In this document: positions 1-7,423 of the stretch, one piece after another
Numbering within the stretch: position 1 is the first letter of the stretch
Layout of the letters: each line of letters begins with the position of its first letter
Assembly: GCA_031257955.1 (NCBI GenBank)
Contig: JAIRNQ010000164.1
Span: 1 to 19,099 of the forward strand
DNA: 19,099 nt
Source: Deltaproteobacteria bacterium
GTDB taxonomy: Bacteria; Desulfobacterota; Desulfarculia; Adiutricales; Adiutricaceae
Direction: 5' to 3'
Notes under the pieces: model-generated
Database searches by the model: none
Told to the model about the DNA's origin: nothing
Seen by the model: only the letters and a program-made list of their open reading frames with translations
Position numbers and translations under genes: made by a program

Positions 1-386
1 GCTTCTTATAGAAACTCCGCCAGTTTCGATTCGGTTGGGCTAGCGCTAACTCTCCGGCGAGCGAGAAACTCTTAAACGAATCCTAAAATGAAATATGACA
101 CAAATATCGCCGTTTGGCAACAGTCTGGCTGTCTGGTCATGGAGTCAGGGAGTTGTCGAGATGGCGGGGTGGAAGGCTGAAGAAAACTGTCCGGTCAGGG
201 AATTCCAGGCCTGAAAATATGGTCTATGACATAAAGGGTTTATCAATTGCACAGTTCTATATGACTTGCCATGAATAGTTATAAAAAACATACAATTAAT
301 ATAGTCAAAGTATAAATTTTTGATATAATTACACCTTATTATAATTTGTAATCTCGCTATACTAGATATAATTTAAATTTTAAATA
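1..386. other. gene-free stretch with AT-rich patch
   Basis: No credible gene. A 30-codon ORF starting at 88 has no homology I recognise and no clear ribosome binding site. From about 230 to 430 the base composition becomes very AT-rich, against GC-rich surroundings on the right. It contains many TATAAT-like hexamers, for example around 320-345, but none with a well-spaced -35 that I would defend. The patch runs directly into the decayed HD-GYP tail at 387-486, so it may be old non-coding sequence that has drifted, or a foreign insert. Confidence 0.6.
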
Positions 387-532
387 CTATTCATCATCTA
401 ATATATAGTTTATAGACTCAAAGACATCGATCAAAGCTATAACAAAGTATGTAGCCCGCTCGGAGACTATTGCGTCGGCGACCACCGGGAGGTCCAGGGA
501 CTTGTTTCGCCTTGAACTCGTGGCCCAGGGAC
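387..532 (-). pseudogene. decayed tail duplicate of HD-GYP gene
   Basis: Immediately downstream of the HD-GYP stop codon, the minus strand at 486-387 still reads VVADAIVSE, then ALIDVFESIN, then a tail ending LDDE and a TAG stop. This aligns with the last ~32 residues of the intact gene (VASDIIVSE, ALVDVFKSL, FEEE). Between it and the gene is a 31-bp tandem repeat: unit 535-565 is the gene's own last codons, unit 504-534 is a close copy, and a third partial copy ends at 503. Because 31 is not a multiple of three, the TAA stop spans the unit junction. The downstream tail is far more AT-rich than the gene. It has no start codon and is not expected to be translated. Confidence 0.75.
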
Positions 533-1630
533 TTATTCCTCCTCGAACTTGTGGCTCAAGGACTTAAAGACATCGACCAAAGCCGGGTCAAAGTGTGTGC
601 CACCCTCGGAGACTATTATGTCGGAGGCCACCTTGTGGCTCATGGCCTTTTTATAGGGCCTGTTCGAGGTCAGGGCGTCATAGACGTCGGTTATGGCCAT
701 GAGTCTGCCCTTTAGGGGTATGTCGATCCCGGCCAAGCCAATGGGATAACCCTTGCCGTCCCAGCGCTCGTGGTGGGTAAGGGCCATGATCCTGGCGTCG
801 TCGAGGTAGGTGGCCTCGCCAGGGGGAAGGCTCTGGGCGATTCGGCCAATTATTTCTCCGCCCATGGTGGTGTGGGTTTTCATGACCTCGAATTCCTCGG
901 GGGTAAGGGGCCCAGGTTTTTTGAGTATGGCGTCGCTAATGGTGATTTTGCCCACGTCGTGGAGTCGCGAAGACTGGGTGAGGAGGCTCAAGTCCCAGGA
1001 GTGGACCTCGTTGGGGCATTCCGGCCTTTCCATGAGCCCAAAAACCAGGGTCTCCATCCACTTGAGGGTCCTGGCCACGTGATCGCCGGTGGTGGCGTCC
1101 CGGCTTTCCACCAGATCCACCACGGTATCCAATACGGTCCCCTGAAGTCTAACAACCTTGCTGGTTTCCTCGACCACCATGCGTTTTAGGTTATCGTTAA
1201 AGAGCTTTAGTTCATCGCTCTGTTTTTGCAAGGTCAGTCTTTGAAAAATGATGGTCAGGTGTATGTCCACCCTCTGGGTCAGGAGGGTAGGCTCAATGGG
1301 CTTGTAGAGATAATCCACCGCCCCCAGGCGCAGCCCCTCTATCTCGGAGCCCACGTCGGCGTTGGCGGTCAAAAAAATGACCGGGATGTCTTTGGTCGAT
1401 TCCTTGGCCTTAAGCCCCTTGATGGCTTCCAGACCCGACATGCCGGGCATGTTAATGTCCAAGACGATTAAGTGGGGCTTTATCTCTTCGACCAGCTCAA
1501 ACATCCGGATGGCCGAAGGCACGGTAAAGACGTCCCCCCGGCTGGACAGCGCGTCCTTGGCCAGCTTAAGGTTGGTGGCGGAATCGTCGACCACCATTAT
1601 TTTGGCCCCTGTTAAATTGTTCCCCATCAT
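533..1630 (-). CDS. response regulator with HD-GYP domain (c-di-GMP phosphodiesterase)
   Basis: A cytoplasmic two-domain regulator of 365 aa. Residues ~8-125 are a receiver domain with acidic pair D15/D16, phospho-acceptor D58 (LDINMPG) and K110 (YKP). Residues ~165-365 are an HD-GYP domain with H184 (DHVART), the HD pair H224-D225 and the motif HHERWDGKGYP at 286-296, so all key metal ligands and the GYP signature look intact. The family hydrolyses cyclic di-GMP to pGpG/GMP. A coiled linker joins the domains. Two adjacent ATG codons compete; the second (1627) has GAGG six bases upstream and may be the true start. It lies 141 bp downstream of the hybrid kinase on the same strand, and its receiver is the obvious target of that kinase's Hpt domain (inference). 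The 3' end is duplicated downstream. Confidence 0.93.
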   Translation of the reverse strand: MMGNNLTGAKIMVVDDSATNLKLAKDALSSRGDVFTVPSAIRMFELVEEIKPHLIVLDINMPGMSGLEAIKGLKAKESTKDIPVIFLTANADVGSEIEGLRLGAVDYLYKPIEPTLLTQRVDIHLTIIFQRLTLQKQSDELKLFNDNLKRMVVEETSKVVRLQGTVLDTVVDLVESRDATTGDHVARTLKWMETLVFGLMERPECPNEVHSWDLSLLTQSSRLHDVGKITISDAILKKPGPLTPEEFEVMKTHTTMGGEIIGRIAQSLPPGEATYLDDARIMALTHHERWDGKGYPIGLAGIDIPLKGRLMAITDVYDALTSNRPYKKAMSHKVASDIIVSEGGTHFDPALVDVFKSLSHKFEEE

Positions 1631-1771
1631 AAACCTCGCGCCTTGACTTGGGCTTTCATAAAACCCCTTACCATCCTTCCATTCTCGGCCTTTGGCCGAA
1701 AGACTGTCGCCGGGGCGGCCATGGCCACCCCCGGGGTTTTCGGGCCCGGCCCGCGTCGGGCCTGGCCCGGC
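1631..1771. other. kinase/regulator intergenic spacer
   Basis: A GC-rich spacer between the two co-oriented signalling genes. It can fold: a GGCCCG/CGGGCC stem lies just after the kinase stop, and a GGCC-TTT-GGCC hairpin near 1689-1699. There is no T-run after either, so I see no convincing intrinsic terminator, and read-through from kinase to regulator is plausible. Confidence 0.4.
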
Positions 1772-4690
1772 TTAAATCCTCTCCAATAGCTCAATGGCCG
1801 CCTTATAGTCGGCCATCAGTATTTGATCGGAAGCGGCGGCCAGGATGTCCTTGGTCTCCGGGTCGCACTCGGACGAGAGTTCTTCAATTAAGCGGTCGGC
1901 TTGGCCCACGTCCCGCTCCTCCAAGGCTTTCCTAATCTCGAGCAGGGTTCCGGGAGAGGGTTTCTCTCCCGTTTTGGCGCCCGATGGGGCGTGGCTTTTG
2001 GTCAAATTCAGGGCCGCTAAAATCCTCTCGGTAACCTTGGCCAGCTCTTCCCCCAAACGGGCCAGGCCGCCTTCGGCGAAGGGTCCCATATCGCCATTCT
2101 TGGCCGCGGCTTCCAGGACGGCGGCTTGGCCGGAAAGTTTGTTCGCCCCGACGTTAGCCGAGGCGCCCTTGAGGGCGTGGACCGAGATGGCCAAGTCGGG
2201 CAGAAGGGCTGGATCCTGGGAGGCGCCGAACCCGGACAAACGTCCCCAAATCGATTCGGCGTCGGCCAAAAAAGTCCCCAAAAGCCTCAGATACTTGGCC
2301 AGGGCGCCGCCGCACCGCCTCAGCCCGTCCCGGGGCTCGAAGCCGTCAATGGCCAGGGCCGCCAAAATTTCGGCCTCGGCAAGGGCCGACCCCCGACTCC
2401 CTCCGTCCCCTGTCTCGACGGGCTCGGGCCTTAAGGGCACGGGACCGACCGGTTCGGGCTTGACGGCCGGGGTAGCCGACGGGGCCACATCGCCCGAAGG
2501 AAAACCGTCCAGGCTCTGGACGAACCCGGCCCCTTCATCGGGCGCTTGGACCCGAGCCTCGATGGGCACCCACTTGGCCAGGAGAATGGCCATTTCGTCG
2601 TAATCTATGGGCTTGGAGATGTAATCGTCAAAACCTTGGTTCAGAAGCGCTTCCCTGGCCCCGGTCACGGCGTTGGCCGTAAGGGAAATAATCGGGGCCT
2701 TAAGATAGTGGCCGCTTATGGCCCTTAGAAGTTTTAGCGTTTCCGAACCGTCCAGGCCTGGCATCATCTGATCGACGAAGAGCAGATCAAAGGGGGTAAT
2801 TTTAGCCAACTCCACCGCCTCATGGCCAGAAAGTGCCGTGGTTAGCTTCATCCCGTAGGGCTCGAGCAGTCCCTCGGCCACGGTAAGGTTGGTTTGGACG
2901 TCGTCAACGATCAAAACCTTAAGGCTAGGGGCCATAAAAGGCGCCCGGTAATCGGCCCGAAAAGTATCGACCTTGGCCGGGAGTTCGCCCAGGGGCCTGG
3001 GATCCAGCACCGCCTGGCGGCAAGTGGCCGTGAATTTCGAGCCCTGGCCAAAAACGCTTTCAACTTCGATATCCCCGTCCATTAGGCGACACAGCGTCAA
3101 GGCGATGGACAGGCCCAGGCCCGTGCCCTCGACCTTTTGCGCCTGACGGCCACCCAGCCGAACGAAGTCGTCGAAGAGATGCTCGAGATCCTCGTCCTTG
3201 ATGCCGACCCCAGTATCCTCAACCGTGAAGATAAGCTCAATCACGCTGTCGTCAAGCCACTTAAAATCAAGAGAGAACTTGACGTAACCCGTGTGGGTAT
3301 ACTTGACGGCGTTAACCAGGAGGTTTAGGAGGATTTGCCTGACGCTTCTCTCGTCGCCCAAAAGAACTCCGGGCACGTCTTGGTTTATGTCCGAGCTAAA
3401 GTTCAAAAGTGGCTTGTCCTTTAGCCTAATGGAGACCATGGCCAATACGTCGTTGATTAATTTAGCCGTTTTGTAGGGGTTTTCGATGAGCTCGATCTTT
3501 CCCGACTCCAGCTTGGAAAAATCTAATATCTCGTTAACCAGGTTAAGCAAACTGCTACCGGCGCTGCCTATGTCCTCCAAATAAGACACGGATTTTGGAG
3601 AGGCCGGGTTTCTCCTTACCAGATCGCTAAGCCCGATGATGGCGTTCAGGGGGGTCCTCAGTTCGTGGCTAATGCGGGCCAGGGAGGTGGTCTTGAGACG
3701 GTTGGCTTCCTCGGAGCGGGCCTTGGCTTGGCTAAGGCGGATTAAGACCACTGCCAGCATTGTCGCCAAAAATAGGGCTATTCCGAGAATGACTGGGAAA
3801 GTGTCGCTGGCCTCCTGGTAATAGAAAGAGAGCGGAGAAAACATGCCCAGTATCCAACCGTTTTCCAGGCGGCTAAAGATGGCCACGTAACGTTTATCGC
3901 CCAGCCATATTCGTTTTATGAGCATGTCATCGTTTGACTTTGGAAGGTTTGGGACCAATTCCCCTATGCCACCAATATCGGTCAGGAGTTTGCCCAAGTC
4001 GTCGGCGTTCGGGTGGGCCACGATCCTCAGATTTCGGTCGGCCAGAAGGGCAAAGACCTCACCCTTTTCACGCTTCAAGGACTCGACCCTGGCGATGACC
4101 GGATCGAGCAGAAATTCCATGGCTATGGCCCCCCGGATGGCGCCGCTGCCGTCGGAGATGGGCTTGCTGATGGAGATAACCGCCCGGCCCGTATCCGGGT
4201 CGACGAAAGGCGTGCTATGAAAGAAAAACCTGGAATCGTTCATCTCGGCGACGTTGGATTGCTTGAAGGCCCCGTCATACCAAGAAAGGGTTCTCATTTC
4301 CGTGGCCGGGACGGAGGCCATCGATTCGGCGTCTATATAAAAGCCGTCCAGATAACAGACTAGAGAATTAAAGATCTCGGTAATGTCGCCCTGGGTTGAG
4401 TAAGCGTCCGTCAGTCTCTGGACCAAATCCAGATACCCCTCCCCCTTAACCCCCCGATCCATACCCATGGTCATGACTTGCGAGGCGTGGAGAAGGGCCA
4501 CTTCGCAGGCCCGGCTAAGCGAAGTTAGGCTGTTGCGATAAACCTCCATCTCGGTCTTGCTGTAGAGCTCGATCTGCCTTCTGACCACCCGGCTCATAAA
4601 AGAGTAGCTGGCAAAAGACATGATCAAAAAAGTCATTATGACCAAAATAATTAGCTTGTAGTCGTTCTTTATAGCCGTTTTAAAGCTCAT
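1772..4690 (-). CDS. hybrid sensor histidine kinase (Cache-HisKA-HATPase-REC-Hpt)
   Basis: A membrane sensor kinase of 972 aa from the ATG at 4690, which has GGAG close upstream; a TTG at 4729 in the same frame is an alternative without a ribosome site. Order of parts: transmembrane helix ~12-35; a periplasmic Cache-like sensory region ~36-295; a second helix ~298-318; HisKA with H342 in ISHELRTPLNAIIG; HATPase with N-box ~460 and DTGVGI ~492-497; receiver with VDD ~594-597 and phospho-acceptor D640 (VDQMMPG); a Pro-rich linker ~715-765; Hpt with H838 in VHALKG. It thus carries a full internal phosphorelay (His-Asp-His). The ligand cannot be read from the sequence. The HD-GYP response regulator downstream is the likely terminal acceptor. 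Confidence 0.93.
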   Translation of the reverse strand: MSFKTAIKNDYKLIILVIMTFLIMSFASYSFMSRVVRRQIELYSKTEMEVYRNSLTSLSRACEVALLHASQVMTMGMDRGVKGEGYLDLVQRLTDAYSTQGDITEIFNSLVCYLDGFYIDAESMASVPATEMRTLSWYDGAFKQSNVAEMNDSRFFFHSTPFVDPDTGRAVISISKPISDGSGAIRGAIAMEFLLDPVIARVESLKREKGEVFALLADRNLRIVAHPNADDLGKLLTDIGGIGELVPNLPKSNDDMLIKRIWLGDKRYVAIFSRLENGWILGMFSPLSFYYQEASDTFPVILGIALFLATMLAVVLIRLSQAKARSEEANRLKTTSLARISHELRTPLNAIIGLSDLVRRNPASPKSVSYLEDIGSAGSSLLNLVNEILDFSKLESGKIELIENPYKTAKLINDVLAMVSIRLKDKPLLNFSSDINQDVPGVLLGDERSVRQILLNLLVNAVKYTHTGYVKFSLDFKWLDDSVIELIFTVEDTGVGIKDEDLEHLFDDFVRLGGRQAQKVEGTGLGLSIALTLCRLMDGDIEVESVFGQGSKFTATCRQAVLDPRPLGELPAKVDTFRADYRAPFMAPSLKVLIVDDVQTNLTVAEGLLEPYGMKLTTALSGHEAVELAKITPFDLLFVDQMMPGLDGSETLKLLRAISGHYLKAPIISLTANAVTGAREALLNQGFDDYISKPIDYDEMAILLAKWVPIEARVQAPDEGAGFVQSLDGFPSGDVAPSATPAVKPEPVGPVPLRPEPVETGDGGSRGSALAEAEILAALAIDGFEPRDGLRRCGGALAKYLRLLGTFLADAESIWGRLSGFGASQDPALLPDLAISVHALKGASANVGANKLSGQAAVLEAAAKNGDMGPFAEGGLARLGEELAKVTERILAALNLTKSHAPSGAKTGEKPSPGTLLEIRKALEERDVGQADRLIEELSSECDPETKDILAAASDQILMADYKAAIELLERI

Positions 4691-5431
4691 CGCTCCAACC
4701 AAAGAAACGTTCGCTAGGCGAACCGCCAAAACAATGTTACCGCCACAAATCCTGGGCCAGCCCTACCGGCGTCACGACGCCTCCCGAGCCCCGCAGCTCC
4801 TTGGGCCCGGCTGGGCCTTTAGGCTAAACGCCGTACTTCCCGCCGACACTCCGCTTTCCTTGCGGGGTTGCTCCTGGAGGCCTATGGACCCAACTGGCCG
4901 TAATCAAACCCAAAACGATTATACAACTATTTTTGCCGGTCCGCTTCTTTCATTTTTAAGCCCAATTGCCGCGTAAAGTGTATGCCGGCTGTATTAGTGT
5001 GTCCATTGGTCCGATTCTATCTAACGGACGCCTTACGGGGGTTATGTTTGGGCTATTATCGCCGCTTTTCGAAAGCGCCCACAATCCCCCCCTGGCCAGG
5101 CCCCCAAGCTCGGTCTGGAGGACGGGCCAACGGACAACTGGCGGCGCGGCTTTCGTCAGGGGCCATTTATCCCGCGCCATTTTTCGGGGGCCATTAGGGT
5201 CCGTCATGGGTCACCAAAAAAACTTGACAGAAATAATTTAATCATCTAGTCTATTCTCGATATCGATTGTATTTGACTTTGGCACAACTTATCAAACTAA
5301 TGGATTAGGTTAACCCCAAGACCCAAGAAATAACCAATACCGGCCAATTAATATTCATCATACGAAAATAATAGCGTTTTCGGATAATCCGTTAGCCGAA
5401 CTTGTCAGTAAAACAGCAAAAAAACGCCTCG
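4691..5431. other. gene-free stretch upstream of the kinase
   Basis: No ORF here resembles a known protein. On the minus strand, reading towards the kinase, there is a perfect TATAAT at 4923-4918, but no matching -35 at the usual spacing. Between it and the kinase lies a structured block (4755-4867, listed separately). The stretch 5220-5430 becomes AT-rich and includes TTGACA at 5224-5229 (plus strand) with only a poor -10. Short ORFs of 70-90 codons in this stretch look like chance reading frames. Confidence 0.5.
4755..4867 (-). ncRNA. possible structured 5' leader of the hybrid kinase
   Basis: On the minus strand this block contains nested complementary segments: CCCCGCA (4867-4861) with TGCGGGG (4795-4789) as a long-range 7-bp stem; GGCCC-AGCC-GGGCC inside it; and GGCGTC-GT-GACGCC (4781-4768) after it. 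It sits 65-180 bases upstream of the kinase start codon, so it would be in the 5' untranslated region if transcription begins near 4911. I tried to match it to the c-di-GMP-I and -II, TPP, glycine and Moco riboswitch patterns that I remember, and found no match. It is a candidate only; GC-rich DNA forms such stems readily by chance. Confidence 0.25.
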
Positions 5432-5632
5432 TTTTTGACAATAAACGTCAAAAATCCCATCGTCCAGGGGCCTCTTGCCCCAGCTGGCATCGTCACCCGG
5501 CGGACATCGCCACCCCGGCGAGCGTCCGCTCCCCGGAGGCCTTTGCCCGCTTAAACAATCCGAGTTCCCGCTAAAGCTGATCGGTTTCCGCGAAAGCTGA
5601 AGGCGTCCAAGACGCCCTTCAGCTTTTTTTTA
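5432..5632 (+). ncRNA. possible small structured RNA ending in a terminator
   Basis: This non-coding stretch carries a series of hairpins in a row: TTTTTGAC (5432-5439) with GTCAAAAA (5447-5454); GGGGC-CTCTT-GCCCC near 5467-5481; a composite stem GCGGAC (5500-5505) with GTCCGC (5524-5529) enclosing TCGCC/GGCGA; and finally a strong intrinsic terminator. No ORF covers it. It does not resemble tRNA, 6S, tmRNA, SRP or RNase P RNA as I know them. The combination of stems and a terminator with no gene in front of it suggests an sRNA, or the 3' end of a lost transcription unit. The promoter is not clear. Confidence 0.35.
5593..5632 (+). terminator. intrinsic terminator
   Basis: AAAGCTGAAGGCGTC (5593-5607), loop CAA, then GACGCCCTTCAGCTTT (5611-5626) form a 15-bp stem with one bulged C, followed by a run of T. 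This is the best rho-independent terminator in the window and works on the plus strand. No plus-strand gene lies upstream, so it must end either an unannotated RNA or the transcript of a lost gene. The 12-mer CGCTAAAGCTGA just before the stem is an imperfect copy of its left arm. Confidence 0.85.
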
Positions 5633-5683
5633 TGCCAAACAATTATCGAAAACTCACCGCTAATATTAGTAAAAGCATCTCTT

Positions 5684-5712
5684 TTGACTTTACCCTGGGG
5701 CACTTTTAATAA
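5684..5712 (+). promoter_or_regulatory. weak sigma70-type promoter candidate
   Basis: TTGACT (5684-5689), 17 bases, then TAATAA (5707-5712). The -35 is good and the -10 weak. It points at the pseudogene block and may be the relic of its promoter. Confidence 0.25.
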
Positions 5713-5865
5713 TGGACGCAAAAATCCTCGCGAGTGACTTTGAAACTATTTGGCCTAGCCAAACCGGCGTCCCGGCGCAGCCGCGACGGACGCGAGCCAA
5801 CCCGGGCGGCCCAGCCATTCTGGCTTGGGCTTCCTTTCGGGCTATGGCCGGCGGCCAAGTTCCTT

Positions 5866-5997
5866 TAGCCCCTACCGCCGGCGCGGACGCGGCCGTTGAG
5901 GGCTGGGGCAAAACCCAAGCTCCCTGGCCGGAGCCAAACCCCAGCCTAGCCCCTACCGCCGGCGCGGACGCGGCCGTTGAGGGCTGGGGCAAAACCC
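5866..5997. repeat. 51-bp exact direct repeat, period 81 bp
   Basis: The 51 bases at 5866-5916 (starting TAGCCCCTACC, ending GGCAAAACCC) recur without a mismatch at 5947-5997. The 30 bases between the copies are not repeated. The period of 81 bp keeps the reading frame of the overlapping short ORF, but this may be chance. Exact identity suggests a recent duplication. Confidence 0.9.
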
Positions 5998-6214
5998 GCC
6001 CCGGTTCCAGCCCAATCCCTAGCCCACCGGAACGTTTCGAGCCGGGCCTTTGGCGATGTCAACCCTCGCTTGGTCGCCTGACCGGCTTATGTCCCGGCGG
6101 GTCGCTCCCGGCCTGATTTCGCCTTATCCCTATATTTGGCCATACAAAACTCACCGGCGCTGATGCCATTACCCTCATGGGAACAATAACCGAGCCAGGT
6201 TTACGGCGCCATGG

Positions 6215-7066
6215 ATGGCGAAGGCCCCAAGTAAACTGGCCGGGCTTTTGGGGGCCAAATATCGGCTGGCCGAGGAAACCCATATGGTTTGACGTGGAAC
6301 CAATGGCCGAAGCCACGAAGGGGCTACCGGAGCTGACCATTATTCGGGAGAGTGAACTCTACCGGGCCTTCCGAGACGTTACCTTGGCTCTGGCCGAAAT
6401 TTTCCGGGGACGATACGCCATCGGGGTGACCGATATCGGTTCCAACTTGGACATTCTAATGTCGCTCGTTCCCCGGGAACCGCTTCTATAGGCCTCTACC
6501 GCAAGCCGGAACAACTGGTCGAGACCCTCTTGCCCATAAAACAAGCCTGGCGTGATGTTTTTGAAGAGAATTACGGCTGGATCAGACCCTTCCTACCCAA
6601 CGTGTCCCCGTTCACTTCCTTAGTCTACCCTGGCCGTTGGTACAAGCCGATGACCTAGTCGTCGGTAATGATCTCGCCGGCCCTGTTTGGGCGATATATC
6701 TCCCCTTGCCTGGAGTGGCAGATCGAGAGACTGGAGAAGGCCATATTCAACCTGGATGGCCTGGGCCAAGCCAAGCTATTGCCGTCGGTACTGAAGCTAA
6801 AGGGTCTGAAAAAAGGCGAATGGAATCCCGTGCCCGAGCTTAATCCCCATGGTGTGGGCTTTTTCCAACAATTACCTGACTCCCAAAAGCCTGGAGATCA
6901 TGGCCGCCATTCAGCGGGCCTGGAAAAACTGATCCTGACCCGGGTACTCCCCTCCCAGCTGGACGCCCCAATGGCCGCTCTCAAGCCGGACGGCCTTTGC
7001 CTTTCCATAGACGCCGCCAGCCCCAGCCAGTTTGAAGGCGACCGGCACCGGGGAAGAAAGGTTTAA
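6215..7066 (+). pseudogene. broken UroD-like (COG0407-type) methyltransferase/decarboxylase gene
   Basis: The fragments add up to a protein of the uroporphyrinogen decarboxylase-like family, which includes corrinoid-methyltransferase relatives. In order: KLAGLLGAKYRLAEETHMV (6215-6292, one frame); WFDVEPM and then GRYAIGVTDIGSNLDILMSL (second frame, to a TAG at 6488-6490); GLYRKPEQLV and PGRWYKPMT (6491-6655, back to the first frame); an in-frame TAG at 6656-6658; MISPALFGRYI, IERLEKAIFNLDGLGQAKLL, and near the end ALKPDGLCLS. Between ~6850 and 6925 the homologous text (LTPKSLEIMAAIQRAWK) is in yet another frame. So there are at least four frameshifts and one nonsense codon. The N-terminus is not recognisable. 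Motifs recalled from the family support the assignment. Confidence 0.8.
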
Positions 7067-7077
7067 GGATAATTATA

Positions 7078-7378
7078 TGCAGCGCGTTAAAGAACGTTCG
7101 GCCCCGATAAGGGAAAAAGGCTTGAGGTGGGTGTGGCCCGTAGCGGGCGTTGCGGGGACATCGGAAGTTTATTTGGCAAAGGTTGCCTGGCCTTGGGCGA
7201 GAGATCTTTTAGCCTGACCCACGTCTGTCAACTCACCCTTAGCCTGTCAATTCTAAGCGGGTCGCAAAAAACCGCCCTGGTCATGCACGGTCCGATGGGC
7301 CGCGGTTCCTGCGTGGTGGCCGCGGCCGGGTCGATAAAACAATTCAAGCGACTTCGCGAGCCCCAGATCGAGGGCTGA
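7078..7378 (+). pseudogene. truncated nitrogenase-like component 1 fragment
   Basis: After ATG at 7078 comes QRVKERSAPIREKG, then a frameshift near 7120-7127 into VGVARSGRCGDIG, FGKGCLALGERSFSLTHVCQ and KTALVMHGPMGRGSC, ending with a stop at 7376-7378. The Cys-rich order and the (V/I)xHGPxGC-like block resemble the N-terminal part of the nitrogenase component-1-type oxidoreductase superfamily (NifD/NifK-like, including non-nitrogen-fixing relatives). The block here reads HGPMGRGSC, with Arg where the family usually has the P-cluster-type Cys. Only ~100 of the expected 400 or more residues remain. It lies 11 bp after the UroD-like remnant in the same orientation, so the two were probably one operon. 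Family assignment is from motif memory; the exact subfamily is uncertain. Confidence 0.65.
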
Positions 7379-7423
7379 TTTGTATGGGGCCATCGGATAT
7401 GGGACCAAGGGATATAGGGTTGG

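Larger units (their letters stand above)
5633..6214. other. gene-free stretch before the pseudogene block
   Basis: A plus-strand ORF (5712-6116, 134 codons) starts right after a promoter-like sequence, but its product is a Pro/Ala-rich string dominated by a duplicated segment. It has no ribosome binding site and no similarity I recognise, so I do not call it a gene. The rest may be decayed sequence belonging to the pseudogenes downstream. Confidence 0.45.

Noticed and set aside
1845..2603. 252-codon plus-strand ORF opposite the kinase 3' half
   Set aside because: Antisense shadow of the REC/Hpt region; Ser/Pro/Ala-rich product with no motif.
5712..6116. 134-codon plus-strand ORF containing the 51-bp repeat
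   Set aside because: Promoter-like sequence precedes it, but there is no ribosome site, no homology that I recognise, and the product is mostly a duplicated Pro/Ala/Gly segment.
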